From Streptomyces blattellae (lineage in GTDB: Bacteria > Actinomycetota > Actinomycetes > Streptomycetales > Streptomycetaceae), in the NCBI RefSeq assembly GCF_009709555.1, contig NZ_WJBG01000215.1, forward strand, positions 1-64,000: 64,000 nt of DNA, in the 5' to 3' direction. The notes below the pieces were generated by a model that worked only from the letters and a program-made list of their open reading frames with translations, was not told where the DNA came from and ran no database searches. Of the stretch, positions 8,781 to 17,560 are shown one piece after another; within the stretch, counting starts at the first letter, position 1; each line of letters starts with the position of its first letter. Both the position numbers and the translations under genes were made by a program.

Positions 8781-9470
8781 CTACGTGCTCGCGGTCTCGT
8801 CCGGGTGGAGGGCGTCGAGGACGAGGGTGAGGCCGAAGGTGAACTCGTCGGCGTAGTCGTAGCCGGTTTTGAGGACGTGCTCGGTGGCCAGCTCGGTGAG
8901 GTGGGGGTGGGTGTCGGCCGGCATGTCGCGCAGGATGGCGCTCGCGACCTCGTCCAGCTCCGCCGCACCTCGGAACGGCAGGCTCAGCTCCTGGAGCACG
9001 AAGCCGTACAGGTAGCTGTCGATCAGTGAGACGGCGTGCGCGGTCATCGGGACGGAGAATCCGCCCGCGCGCAACGCGCCGAGCACGGCGTCGTGGTGGC
9101 GCAGGGTCGCGGGGCCGGGCTGGGAGCGCGAGCACATCAGGCCGATGGCCCAGGGGTGGCGCTTGAGGGCGGCGCGGGTGGAGTTCGCGCGGTGGTGCAT
9201 GGCGCTTTTCCAGTCCGTGTCCTGCGGCGGCACATCGATCTCGTCGAACACGGCGTCCACCAGGCCGTCGAGGATGTCCTCCCGGCCGGTCACATGGTGA
9301 TAGAGCGACATCGCCTCGACGCCCAGCGGTTCGGCGATGGCCCGCATGGTGAGTGCGGCGGTCGAGCCTTTGTCGTCCGCCACCGCCATCGCCGTACGGA
9401 TCACCCGCTCGCGGCTGAGCGGGGTGCGTGCCGACGCCCTGCGCCGAGCTCCCTTGCCGCTCTCGCCCAT
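8781..9470 (-). CDS. TetR/AcrR-family transcriptional regulator
   Basis: A 229-residue regulator. The N-terminal helix-turn-helix is clear: LSRERVIRTAMAVADDKG, then LTMRAIAEPLGVEAMSLYHHV and GREDILDGLVDAVF. The C-terminal ligand domain (HPWAIGLMCSRSQPGPATLRHHD) resembles the type that follows TetR domains in many Streptomyces regulators. The gene diverges from an NAD(P)-binding protein, and the 94 bases between them hold two perfect inverted repeats. It very likely represses both genes and releases on binding a small hydrophobic ligand, which is not identifiable. Confidence 0.88.
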   Translation of the reverse strand: MGESGKGARRRASARTPLSRERVIRTAMAVADDKGSTAALTMRAIAEPLGVEAMSLYHHVTGREDILDGLVDAVFDEIDVPPQDTDWKSAMHHRANSTRAALKRHPWAIGLMCSRSQPGPATLRHHDAVLGALRAGGFSVPMTAHAVSLIDSYLYGFVLQELSLPFRGAAELDEVASAILRDMPADTHPHLTELATEHVLKTGYDYADEFTFGLTLVLDALHPDETAST

Positions 9471-9498
9471 CCGGCCTCCCCTTCCATCCCACTTGACC

Positions 9499-9515
9499 GC
9501 CTTACGGCATAAGGC
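9499..9515. promoter_or_regulatory. TetR operator, copy 1
   Basis: A perfect dyad GCCTTA-N5-TAAGGC lies between the divergent TetR and NAD(P)-binding genes. It shares core and spacing with the copy at 9522, so both are probably bound by the adjacent TetR protein. Confidence 0.75.
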
Positions 9516-9521
9516 TAGCGT

Positions 9522-9538
9522 ACCTTACAACATAAGGT
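9522..9538. promoter_or_regulatory. TetR operator, copy 2
   Basis: A perfect dyad ACCTTA-N5-TAAGGT, with its centre 23 bp from that of the first copy (about two helical turns). It ends 26 bases before the start codon of the divergent oxidoreductase gene, a good place to block transcription. Confidence 0.75.
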
Positions 9539-9564
9539 CAGGATGCCGGCGAAAGGCTTGCGCC

Positions 9565-10281
9565 ATGGGCACGGATCGGGTGAAGAAGGTCTGCATCGTC
9601 GGAGCTTCCGGGAAGCTCGGGCAGTACATGGTCCGGCACGCACTGGAACGCGGCTATGAGGTGGTCGGTGTGTGCCGGGAGCGCAGTGTGCCGAAGCTGG
9701 CCGGGTTCGAAGGCCGGATGACCGTCGTGCCCGGAGACACGAACGACCCCGAGGTGATCCGGCGGGCCGTCGCCGGGTGCGACGGGGTGCTGACGGTGCT
9801 GGTCCCCTGGGGCGTACGGCAGTACTCGTCGGGCACGGCACAGGCGGTGCTCGACCATGCCCGGCCGGGCGCGCGTCTGGTCTTCTCCTGCGGCTGGCAC
9901 ATCACGCGCGACGGCAAGGACACGTACTCGCGGACGTTCACCCTCGCCCTCCGGGTCGCCGCCGCGCTGGCCAAGCTCGTCCGTGCCGCCGAGATCGACG
10001 ACCAGGTGGAGGCGTGCCGACGGGTGTTCGCCAGCGACACCCGGTGGACCGTGGTGCGTGGCAGCAGCCTGGAGGAGGGCGAGAGCCAGGGCCTGCCGGT
10101 GTGGAGCCGGCACGTGGGAGACCCGGTGCTGGCCAGCAACCTGACCCGCCGCGTCGACTTCGCGCTGTTCATGGTGGAAGCGCTCACCGACGACACGCTC
10201 GTCCAGGAGGCCCCGGCCATCGTCGGCTGCCGCACCCCCAGCGCCCTCGCGCACGCCGGGGGCGGCCACGGCGACGCCTAG
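9565..10281 (+). CDS. NAD(P)-binding NmrA-like protein
   Basis: A 238-residue atypical short-chain dehydrogenase. The Rossmann dinucleotide motif VCIVGASGKLGQYM lies at residues 9-22. It is followed by GDTNDPEVIRRAVAGCDGVLTVL, the usual NmrA/SDR pattern in which a stepwise change is checked against a stored value. No Tyr-x3-Lys catalytic pair is obvious, so it may act as a redox sensor or an unusual reductase. I chose ATG 9565 because longer in-frame starts would read through the operators. It is likely the target of the divergent TetR repressor. Confidence 0.75.
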   Translation: MGTDRVKKVCIVGASGKLGQYMVRHALERGYEVVGVCRERSVPKLAGFEGRMTVVPGDTNDPEVIRRAVAGCDGVLTVLVPWGVRQYSSGTAQAVLDHARPGARLVFSCGWHITRDGKDTYSRTFTLALRVAAALAKLVRAAEIDDQVEACRRVFASDTRWTVVRGSSLEEGESQGLPVWSRHVGDPVLASNLTRRVDFALFMVEALTDDTLVQEAPAIVGCRTPSALAHAGGGHGDA

Positions 10282-10311
10282 GCCCAGCGAAAACGCCTAG
10301 GCCCGGCGAAT
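10275..10311. terminator. Repeated palindromes between convergent genes
   Basis: A tandem duplication of about 18-19 bp places the self-complementary GCCTAGGC twice, at 10276-10283 and 10295-10302. The two copies can form an 8-bp stem with an 11-base loop. The site lies between the ends of two convergent genes and may act as a bidirectional terminator. Confidence 0.5.
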
Positions 10312-10314
10312 CGG

Positions 10315-11313
10315 TCAGCGTGCGGCGAGCAGTTCGAGGGTGTCGATGACTCGGTTGGAGAAGCCCCACTCGTTGTCGTACCAGGCGACCACCTTGACGT
10401 GGCGGCCGTCGACGCGGGTGAGGGCCGAGTCGAAGACGGCCGAGGCGGGGTTGCCCGTGATGTCGGAGGAGACGAGCGGGTCGTCCGAGTACTCAAGGAT
10501 GCCGGAGAGGGTCTTTTCCGCCGCCGTACGGTACGCCGCCAGCACGTCGTCGCGTGTCACCTCGTCGGCCACGGTCGTGTTGAGTTCCACGAGCGAGCCC
10601 ACCGGAACCGGCACGCGGATCGAGTCGCCCGACAGTTTTCCGTCCAGGTTCGGCAGCACCAGGCCGATCGCCTTGGCGGCGCCCGTCGTGGTCGGCACGA
10701 TGTTGACGGCGGCGGCGCGGGCGCGGCGCGCGTCGCGGTGCGGACCGTCCTGGAGGTTCTGCTCCTGCGTATAGGCGTGCACCGTGGTCATGAAGCCGTG
10801 CTCGATGCCGGCGAGTTCGTCGAGGACCGCGGCCAACGGCGCGAGCGCGTTGGTCGTGCACGAGGCGTTCGAGACGATCGTGTGCAGGGCCGGGTCGTAG
10901 GCGCCGGTGTTGACCCCGTACGCCAGCGTGACGTCGGCTCCGTCCGACGGCGCGCTGACCAGGACCCTCTTCGCGCCCGCGGTGAGGTGGGCGCGGGCGG
11001 CCCCGGCCGAGGTGAAGCGGCCGGTCGCCTCCAGCACGATGTCGATGCCGAGTTCGGCCCACGGCAGCCGCGCCGGTTCCCGCTCGGCGAGCACCCTGAT
11101 GCGCCGGCCGTCGACGACGAGGGCGTCGCCGTCGACGGTCACCGGGCGACCGAGCCGGCCGGCGGTCGAGTCGTAGGCGAGCAGCCGGGCAAGGGCGGCC
11201 GGCTCGGTGAGGTCGTTCACGGCGACGATTCCGAGGCCGCTGTCGCGTTCCAGCAGGGCCCGCAGCACATTGCGTCCGATGCGGCCGAATCCGTTGATGG
11301 CGATGCGTGTCAT
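10315..11313 (-). CDS. gap: Glyceraldehyde-3-phosphate dehydrogenase, type I
   Basis: A 332-residue enzyme of full length that oxidises glyceraldehyde-3-phosphate to 1,3-bisphosphoglycerate with NAD+ in glycolysis. It shows the NAD-binding start MTRIAINGFGRIGRNVL, the catalytic motif SNASCTTN (cysteine nucleophile), the histidine region HAYTQEQNLQDGPHRDARRARA, the phosphate-binding PTTTGAAKAI and the C-terminal WYDNEWGFSNRVIDT. No sibling glycolytic genes are nearby, so this is probably a second copy with a specialised or conditional role. It lies downstream of an AraC-type regulator on the same strand with 106 bases between. Confidence 0.96.
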   Translation of the reverse strand: MTRIAINGFGRIGRNVLRALLERDSGLGIVAVNDLTEPAALARLLAYDSTAGRLGRPVTVDGDALVVDGRRIRVLAEREPARLPWAELGIDIVLEATGRFTSAGAARAHLTAGAKRVLVSAPSDGADVTLAYGVNTGAYDPALHTIVSNASCTTNALAPLAAVLDELAGIEHGFMTTVHAYTQEQNLQDGPHRDARRARAAAVNIVPTTTGAAKAIGLVLPNLDGKLSGDSIRVPVPVGSLVELNTTVADEVTRDDVLAAYRTAAEKTLSGILEYSDDPLVSSDITGNPASAVFDSALTRVDGRHVKVVAWYDNEWGFSNRVIDTLELLAAR

Positions 11314-11419
11314 GGATGGTGTCCCTTCGCTTCGTCACCAGCGTCGCGTGCCGCACTGGGCCGTGGCCGTGGCGTGATTGCCAAGGTTCGCAAGGATCGT
11401 GCCAACGCCGTACGACGGG

Positions 11420-12376
11420 CTACTCGCCCTGGGTGAAGGTGCGCCGGTACTCGCTGGGCGTGGTCCCGAGGACGCGCCGGAAGTGCATCCGCAGATTCGC
11501 GCCGGTGCCCAGTCCCACATCGCCCGCGATCTGCTCGACGCCCCGCTCCGAACGCTCCAGCAGCTCACGGGCCAGGTCGATGCGGGCGCGCATGACCCAC
11601 TGCATCGGTGTGTACCCGGTGTCCTCGGCGAAGCGCCGCGAGAACGTGCGCGGTGAGACGGCCGCGTGCTGAGCGAGGGCTTCGAGGCTGAGGGGCTCGT
11701 CGAGCCGGTGCAACGCCCACTCCCGGGTGGCGGCGAACCGCTCGCCGAGCGGCTCGGGCACGCTGCGTGGCACATACTGCGCCTGGCCGCCGCTGCGGTA
11801 GGGCGCCGCGACCAGGCGCCGGGCCGCGTGGTTCGACGCGGCCACCCCGAGGTCGCCGCGCAGGATGTGCAGGCACAGGTCGATGCCGGAGGCGGCGCCG
11901 GCCGACGTCAGCACGCTGCCCTCGTCGACGAACAGGACGTTCTCGTCGACCTGGACGAGCGGATGCCTCTGCTTGAGCGCCCGCGTGTAGTGCCAGTGCG
12001 TCGTGGCCCGCTTGCCGTCGAGCAGGCCCGTCGCGGCGAGTGCGAAGGCGCCCGTCGAGATGGCCGCCAGCCGGGTTCCTCCGTCATGGGCGGCGAGCAG
12101 CGCCTCGACGACGGCCTGGGGCGGGTCGTCGCGGTCCGGGAACCGGTAGCCGGGGACGAAGGCGATGTCGGCCCACGCGAGCGCGCCGAGGCCATGGGCG
12201 ACGTGGTACGACAGTCCGTCGCCGCCCGTCACCGGACCGGGCGCCGCGCCGCACACCCGCACGTCGTACGGCATGCTCGCCCGAGTGGTGAACACCTGCG
12301 CGGGAATGCCGACATCGAGCGGCTTCGCACCTTCGAGCACGAGAACGGCGACACGACGCAGACGGGAGGACGGCAC
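11420..12376 (-). CDS. GlxA-type AraC-family regulator with DJ-1/PfpI domain
   Basis: A 318-residue regulator. Residues 8-190 form a DJ-1/PfpI-like amidotransferase domain (RVAVLVLEGAKPLDVGIPAQVF, AAISTGAFALAATGLLDGKRAT, SAGAASGIDLCLH). A C-terminal AraC double helix-turn-helix follows, with LSLEALAQHAAVSPRTFSRRF and ERGVEQIAGDVGLGTGANLRMHFRR. The nucleophile position usually occupied by cysteine reads Ser/Thr here (STGAF), which fits a sensing rather than enzymatic domain. It diverges from the FAD oxidoreductase; a dyad at 12452 is a candidate site. Confidence 0.9.
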   Translation of the reverse strand: MPSSRLRRVAVLVLEGAKPLDVGIPAQVFTTRASMPYDVRVCGAAPGPVTGGDGLSYHVAHGLGALAWADIAFVPGYRFPDRDDPPQAVVEALLAAHDGGTRLAAISTGAFALAATGLLDGKRATTHWHYTRALKQRHPLVQVDENVLFVDEGSVLTSAGAASGIDLCLHILRGDLGVAASNHAARRLVAAPYRSGGQAQYVPRSVPEPLGERFAATREWALHRLDEPLSLEALAQHAAVSPRTFSRRFAEDTGYTPMQWVMRARIDLARELLERSERGVEQIAGDVGLGTGANLRMHFRRVLGTTPSEYRRTFTQGE

Positions 12377-12451
12377 GGGTCACAGACTACGAAGGGCCGG
12401 GCCCCTGGCGTGGAGTTGCGCTTGCTGCTCGGAACGCCCACAGACCTTTGC

Positions 12452-12468
12452 TGGAACTTTATGTTTCA
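12452..12468. promoter_or_regulatory. Imperfect dyad in the AraC/oxidoreductase divergent region
   Basis: TGGAAC-N5-GTTTCA forms a near-perfect inverted repeat (one mismatch) in the 141-base divergent region, the only clearly AT-richer stretch there. It may be the site of the neighbouring GlxA-type regulator. Evidence is weak. Confidence 0.35.
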
Positions 12469-12517
12469 AGCGTTAGGCTCGGCACTCGCTCCCCCCACCA
12501 GGCACAGGAGACTCGTT

Positions 12518-13624
12518 GTGCATGACGGCGACGTAGTGGTGATCGGCGGCGGCTACGCCGGCGTCCGGCTGGCGAAACGGCTGGACGCGACGGCACGGGT
12601 CACGCTGGTGGACCGCAAGGAGATCTTCTTCCACCGCATCGCCTCTCTGCGCGCCGGAGTGCGCCCGGAGTGGTCGGTGACGCCCTTCATCCCGTACGAC
12701 CGGCTGCTGCGCCACGGCCGGATGGTCGTCGGCAAGGCGGTCCGTATCGAGACCGATGAGCGGCACGTGGTGCTGGCCACCGGCGAACGGCTGCCGTACG
12801 ACGCGCTGGTGATCGCGACCGGCGCCGACTACCCGGAACCGGCCCGCTTCACCGGCACCACCGCCGAGGAGGCGGTCAAGTCGTTCGCCGAGCACCAGCG
12901 GAACATCGCCGCCGCCCGGCACGTCCTCGTCGTCGGCGGCGGGCCGTCCGGCGTCGAGCTCAGCGCCGAGATCCGGCTGGCCCGTCCGGACGCCCGGATC
13001 ACGCTCGCCCACGCCGGGCCGGCGCTGCTCGGCACCACGGGCAGTGCGCGGGCCGGGCGCAGGGCCCGGACCTGGCTGGAATCCCACGACGTGGAGGTGC
13101 GGCTCGGCTGTTTCATGGCGCCCGGCAACGACTTCGGCACCTACCGCGACGCCCACGGCCACATCGTCGAGGCCGACCTCTCCTTCTGGGCGACGGGTAT
13201 CACCCCCAACACGCTCTGGCTGCGCCTGGCCGGGCACGGCGCCTGGCTGAACGCGGCCGGGCACGTGAAGGTCGACCGCACGCTCCGGGTCGACGGGAAG
13301 CCGGACGTGTTCGCGGTCGGCGACGTCAACGACGCCACCGAGCTGAAGATCACCCCGGCCGCGATCGTCCAGGCGGACCTCGCCGCCCACAACATCCGCA
13401 CCTACCTGAACAGTTCGGGCCGGCACCGCAAGGAGCCCCGTCTGTACCGGCCGATCCACCGCAGCCCGATCGTCGTGCCGTTCGGCCCGGCCGACGGACT
13501 GACCGTGCTGCCCGTGCCGGGCGGCGAGGCCGCGGTCATCGGCAGCCGTCCGTCGGTCCGGGCCAAGGCGAAGACGCTGATGACGCCGTACATGAGGCGC
13601 CAACTCGGGTACACCGCGACGTGA
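12518..13624 (+). CDS. FAD-dependent pyridine nucleotide oxidoreductase (NDH-2/FSP1-like)
   Basis: A 368-residue flavoprotein. The FAD-binding Rossmann motif VVVIGGGYAGVRLAKRL is at residues 6-22. The NAD(P) motif VLVVGGGPSGVELSAEI is near residue 140, and the second FAD motif DVFAVGDVND near residue 265. DRKEIFFHRIASLRAG resembles AIF/FSP1-type NADH:quinone oxidoreductases. There is no CxxC redox pair, so it is not a thioredoxin-reductase-like disulfide enzyme. The GTG start at 12518 has AGGAG seven bases upstream. It probably transfers electrons from NAD(P)H to a quinone-like acceptor. Confidence 0.85.
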   Translation: MHDGDVVVIGGGYAGVRLAKRLDATARVTLVDRKEIFFHRIASLRAGVRPEWSVTPFIPYDRLLRHGRMVVGKAVRIETDERHVVLATGERLPYDALVIATGADYPEPARFTGTTAEEAVKSFAEHQRNIAAARHVLVVGGGPSGVELSAEIRLARPDARITLAHAGPALLGTTGSARAGRRARTWLESHDVEVRLGCFMAPGNDFGTYRDAHGHIVEADLSFWATGITPNTLWLRLAGHGAWLNAAGHVKVDRTLRVDGKPDVFAVGDVNDATELKITPAAIVQADLAAHNIRTYLNSSGRHRKEPRLYRPIHRSPIVVPFGPADGLTVLPVPGGEAAVIGSRPSVRAKAKTLMTPYMRRQLGYTAT

Positions 13625-13822
13625 GAGGGGGTGCGCGTCGGCGCAAGGGAGGCCCGGAGGCCCGGCAGGAAGGCCGGCCCGAACACCTCCCTGACGGCGG
13701 CAGGCCGCGGCAGACCGGGTGAGGCCGTCACCCGCCAAAGCCCTGGGCCGGACGCCATGGGGATCCCGGCGGCGACCGGCGAAGACGGTACGGCGACCGT
13801 CCCTGGCGTGTCCCACTGACCG

Positions 13823-15232
13823 TCACCCCGTCACCCCCGCATGCGCCAGGCACCTGGCCAGGTCGGAGCGCGACCGAACGCCCAGTTCGCGGTAGACCCG
13901 AGTGAGATGGGCCTCGATCGTCTTGCGGGACAGGAACAGCGACGCTGCGGCCTCCACGTTGCTGAGTCCCTCGCCGATGGCGCGTGCCACCTGGAGCTCC
14001 TGGGGGGTGAGCAGGGCGACCGGCGGTGGTTCGTTGCCGTGGACGGCGGTGCGGTGTCCTGTCGCGGCGACTTCCGCCTCGGCCCGGACCGCCCACGGGA
14101 CGGCATCGAGCGCGGTGAAGGTGCGCTGGGCGAGCAGCAGCGGTTCCCGTGCGGCGGAGGGCCGCCGGAACCGCCGTAGGACCTCTCCCGCGACGAGCCG
14201 TGTGCGAGCCAGCTCGAAGGCCGACTCCTGGTCGGCGTGGACGCGTTCCGCGACGGCCAGCCAGTCGGCGGCCTCCTCGGCGGACCGTGCGAGCATCACC
14301 CGGCAGCGCGCGTGCGCGGCCGCCGCCCAGGCCAGACCGGTCGCCACGGCACGCTCCCGCAGCCAGTCGGCGACGGTGACCGCCCTGTCCCGCGCCCCCG
14401 TGCGCAGACAGGCCTTGGCGAGATCGGCGATCCACGGCATGAGGCACGGGTTGACCAGCCCCATCTCCTCCGCCATCGCGAACGCCGCCGCCAAGTGCGC
14501 ACGCGCCGCCTCCGGATCGCCGGCCGTGAGCGCGCCCGTACCGAGCGCACCGCGTGCGAACAGGGACAGGCCGCGCAGCCGGCCACCGCACCAGCGTTCG
14601 TACTGGGCCACGCGCTCCTGGCAGGTGGCGCCCGCGGTGACGGTCGCCTCGACGCTGCTCCTCAGCTGGTCGAACGCCGCCGCTCCGGCAGGATTCGCGG
14701 GCCGTCCCGCGGTGATGTCGGAGACCGCGCTCACGACGGCGTCGTACCAGGACAGCACCGTCGCGGCGTCGGCGTCGGCGTCGACCAGGCCCAGGGACTC
14801 GGCGACGACGGCGACGGCCAGGGGCCCGGCCACCTCCCGCCGCAACTCGGCGCGGCCCCGCGGCCGGACGGTCTCCACGAGGCGGGCTGCTTCGTCCGCC
14901 ACGAACCCGGCGAACCGCTCCCGCACCTCTCGCGGGCGGAACGGATCGGTGAAGGGAGCGCGGTGCCGCGCGTGCTCGGCGCCTTCCAGGGAGAGCATGC
15001 TGGGGCCGACCACCTGGGCGGTCAAGAAGCGGGGGTCGTCCACGGTGAAGGTGTCCGTGTCGCGCAGCACACGCAGCGCGAGATCCCGCCGGGTCACCAG
15101 CCAGCCGCCCAGCGCGGGGAGCCAGGAAGCCGGCTCGTGGGCACGGAGCAGGGCCAGCCTGGGGTGCGGGGTGCCGGCCAGCTCCGCGAGCGTGGTGGTG
15201 GAGCCGAGCGGAAAGCGATCTGCTGTCACCAT
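13823..15232 (-). pseudogene. Chimera of a P450 N-terminus and a LuxR-type regulator C-terminus
   Basis: The 469-residue frame is open, but its two halves belong to unrelated families. Residues 1 to about 200 match the first half of a cytochrome P450 (GPSMLSLEGAEHARHRAPFTDPF is characteristic) and stop before the I-helix. The heme-binding FxxGxxxCxG segment is absent. From about residue 205 (near 14630) the sequence becomes the C-terminal part of a LAL-type LuxR regulator, with TPR-like helices and a clear LuxR helix-turn-helix: LTPQELQVARAIGEGLSNVEAAASLFLSRKTIEAHL. The AAA domain expected before this part is missing. An in-frame deletion between two genes is the simplest origin. Neither original function is likely to survive, though the DNA-binding domain is intact. 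Confidence 0.85.
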
Positions 15233-15239
15233 GGGAGCT

Positions 15240-15511
15240 GCCCTGTCTACAACGACGACGCCTATGGAGCCGAGGTGCACCATTTCGGGCCCGACGGACA
15301 CCCGCTCGGCCTGGTCGAGTTCCCGCCCACCGACATCGCCGCCGTGGCGCGGGGCTACGGCTTCGAGGCGGTCACCGTACACACCCGGGCGGACCTGAAA
15401 GCCGTCGAGGACTGGGTGACCGGGCCGCGCTCCGCTCCGCTGCTGATCGACGCCAAGGTGGTCCGGGAACACGGGGCCTGGTGGCTGGAGGAGGCGTTCC
15501 GGGGACACTGA
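15240..15511 (+). pseudogene. C-terminal fragment of a thiamine-diphosphate-dependent enzyme
   Basis: This 90-codon frame reads PVYNDDAYGAEVHHFGPDG, then LVEFPPTDIAAVARGYGFEA and APLLIDAKVV, and ends with a stop. This is the last part of the thiamine-diphosphate-binding C-terminal domain of acetolactate synthase/benzoylformate decarboxylase-type enzymes, starting at the NDxxYG motif. The rest of the gene, about 450 residues, is absent. The fragment begins 8 bases from the first codon of the divergent P450 part, so a rearrangement breakpoint lies at 15232-15240. Confidence 0.75.
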
Positions 15512-15528
15512 CCGCAGCAGATGAACTC

Positions 15529-17022
15529 TCAAGCCTTTGCGCCGTCCCGGACCACGAGCTTCCGGAGCAGCGGCCAGACCAGGAGCAGCGCGACCACCGC
15601 GTAGACGGTCACCGCGAACGGCGTATTGACCAGCCCCGACACACTGCCGTCGCTGATCTGCAGGGCCCGCCGCAGCTGTTGCTCGGCGTTGGGACCGAGG
15701 ATGACACCGATGACGGCAGGCAGGATCGGCAGGCCGTAGCGCCGCATGCCGAAGCCGATCAGCCCGATGACCAGCAGGGTGACCAGGTCGACGACCTCGC
15801 CGCCGACCGCGTACGCGCCGACCATCGCGAAGAACAGGATCCCCGCATACAGATACGGCCGCGGAATGCGCAGCAGCCTCGCCCACACCGGCGCCAGCGG
15901 CAGGTTGAGCGCGAGCAACAGCACCATGCCGACGAACAGCGAGGCGATCAGCCCCCACACCAGCTCCGGTTCGCGCTCGAACAGCAGCGGCCCGGGCTGG
16001 ATGCCGTACTGCTGGAACGCGGCCAGCATCACCGCGGCGACCGCCGTCGTCGGCAGCCCCAGCGTCAGCATCGACACCAGCGTGCCCGCCGCCGAGGCCG
16101 ACGCCGCCGACTCCGGTCCCGCGACGCCCTCGATGGCGCCCTTGCCCCACTCGTCCTTGTGCTTCGACAGCCGTTTCTCCGTGACGTACGACAGGAAGGT
16201 GGGGATCTCCGCGCCGCCCGCCGGAATCGCGCCGAACGGGAAGCCGATGAACGGGCCGCGCAGCCACGACTTCCACGTCCGCCGCACATCCCCACGGCTC
16301 AGCCACGGGCGGCCCACCGGGATCGCCTCGCCCGGACTGCGCCGCAGATGCGCCGCGACCCACAGCGCCTCGCCGATCGCGAAGAGCCCCACCGCCACGA
16401 TCACCACGTCGATGCCGTCGGCGAGTTGGAGGGAGCCGAAGGTGAGGCGCTGCTGCCCGGTCATCTGGTCCAGGCCGACCAGGCCGATCGTCAGGCCGAT
16501 CAGCAGGGAGGCCAGTCCCCGGATCCGGGACGAGCCGAGGACCGACGTCACGGCGATGAACGCCAGCACCATGATCGCGAAGTAGTCCGGAGCGCCGATG
16601 TCCACGGCCAAATCGGCGACCGTCGGCGCCAGCGCCACCAGCAGGACGGTGCCGATGATGCCGCCCGCGAAGTGACCGATGGCGGCAGCGGCCAGAGCCT
16701 GGGCGCCGCGCCCCGACTTGGCCATGGGGTTGCCCTCCATCGCTGCGACCACGGCGGCGCTCTCACCGGGCGTGTTGAGCAGGATCGAGGTGGTGGAGCC
16801 GCCGAACATCGCGCCGTAGTAGATACCCGCGAACATGATGAACGCGGCGATCGGGTCGAGTCCGTACGTCACCGGCAGCAGCAGCGCCACCGCCATCGCG
16901 GGCCCGATGCCGGGCAGCACCCCGATCGCGGTGCCGAGCAGCACACCGAGGGCCGCCCACAGCAGGTTGACCGGGGTGAGGGCCGTACCGAAGCCGTCCA
17001 GAAGGGAGTTCAGGGAGTCCAT
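15529..17022 (-). CDS. tctA: Tripartite tricarboxylate transporter large membrane subunit
   Basis: A 497-residue, highly hydrophobic protein with about 11-12 predicted membrane segments. The family signature [24 protein letters not shown] lies near residues 39-62, followed by [24 protein letters not shown]. The second half repeats the pattern around [23 protein letters not shown]. It forms the channel that carries citrate-like di- or tricarboxylates handed over by the TctC binding protein, driven by an ion gradient. Its ATG at 17022 lies one base after the tctB stop, so it is the third gene of tctCBA. Confidence 0.95.
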   Translation of the reverse strand: MDSLNSLLDGFGTALTPVNLLWAALGVLLGTAIGVLPGIGPAMAVALLLPVTYGLDPIAAFIMFAGIYYGAMFGGSTTSILLNTPGESAAVVAAMEGNPMAKSGRGAQALAAAAIGHFAGGIIGTVLLVALAPTVADLAVDIGAPDYFAIMVLAFIAVTSVLGSSRIRGLASLLIGLTIGLVGLDQMTGQQRLTFGSLQLADGIDVVIVAVGLFAIGEALWVAAHLRRSPGEAIPVGRPWLSRGDVRRTWKSWLRGPFIGFPFGAIPAGGAEIPTFLSYVTEKRLSKHKDEWGKGAIEGVAGPESAASASAAGTLVSMLTLGLPTTAVAAVMLAAFQQYGIQPGPLLFEREPELVWGLIASLFVGMVLLLALNLPLAPVWARLLRIPRPYLYAGILFFAMVGAYAVGGEVVDLVTLLVIGLIGFGMRRYGLPILPAVIGVILGPNAEQQLRRALQISDGSVSGLVNTPFAVTVYAVVALLLVWPLLRKLVVRDGAKA

Positions 17023-17023
17023 G

Positions 17024-17560
17024 TCACAGCGCTTCCATCAGCGGGCCACCGGGCAGTGGCACTCCGAGCAGGTTGTTGAAGACGGCGTAGGTGACGAGGG
17101 AGAGGACGGCCGCGATGAGCGGGTCGCGGTCGATACGGCGGCTGCCGAGGGCGAAGGCGGCACCCCAGAAGAGCAGCGCGCCCGCGGCGGGGAAGCCCAG
17201 CGGCTCGATGAGGCCGGCCGCGCCGAGGAACACCCCGGCGAGCAGCGACACCGTGCGCCAGTCGGCCGGTTCGGACAGGTCGATGTCCTCGCCGGTCTCG
17301 GCCTGGCCACGGCCGCCGCGCAGCACGTCCACGGCGAGGAGCGCCGCGATGACGAGAAGCCCGATGCCGACGACGATCGGCACGGTCCTCGGGCCGACGG
17401 GGCCGCGCTGGGCGATGTCCACGTCCATGGTCAGCGCGTCGGTCAGCACCAGCACCCCGAGCGCCAGCAGCAGGGCGCAGACGCCGAGTTCGGAGTGCTC
17501 GCGCAGCCATGAGCGCCGCTCGGCCGTCTCGGCGGAGGGAGAATCCGTCTGCGTCGTCAC
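17024..17560 (-). CDS. tctB: Tripartite tricarboxylate transporter small membrane subunit
   Basis: A 178-residue protein with four hydrophobic segments ([80 protein letters not shown]). This is the normal size and layout of TctB. The start is GTG 17560 and overlaps the tctC stop as GTGA. Longer in-frame starts exist but would overlap deep into tctC. It is the accessory membrane subunit that pairs with TctA. Confidence 0.9.
   Translation of the reverse strand: MTTQTDSPSAETAERRSWLREHSELGVCALLLALGVLVLTDALTMDVDIAQRGPVGPRTVPIVVGIGLLVIAALLAVDVLRGGRGQAETGEDIDLSEPADWRTVSLLAGVFLGAAGLIEPLGFPAAGALLFWGAAFALGSRRIDRDPLIAAVLSLVTYAVFNNLLGVPLPGGPLMEAL

Noticed and set aside
7871-8968. Longer form of the radical-SAM protein starting inside the TetR gene
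   Set aside because: The extra N-terminus is low-complexity and crosses the DUF2997 gene. GTG 8452 overlaps the preceding stop and gives a normal family length.
13625-13822. GGTGA-N5-TCACC dyad as an operator
   Set aside because: Short arms in very GC-rich DNA between convergent genes; could easily be chance or part of a terminator.
12418-15511. A secondary-metabolite cluster suggested by P450, LuxR and oxidoreductase genes
   Set aside because: No synthase, carrier protein or tailoring set is present, and the P450 is only a fragment.
13823-16363. An 846-codon frame from the LuxR end to past the tctA end
   Set aside because: The upstream part lies antisense to tctA-related sequence on the same strand in a different frame; the only credible start is ATG 15232.
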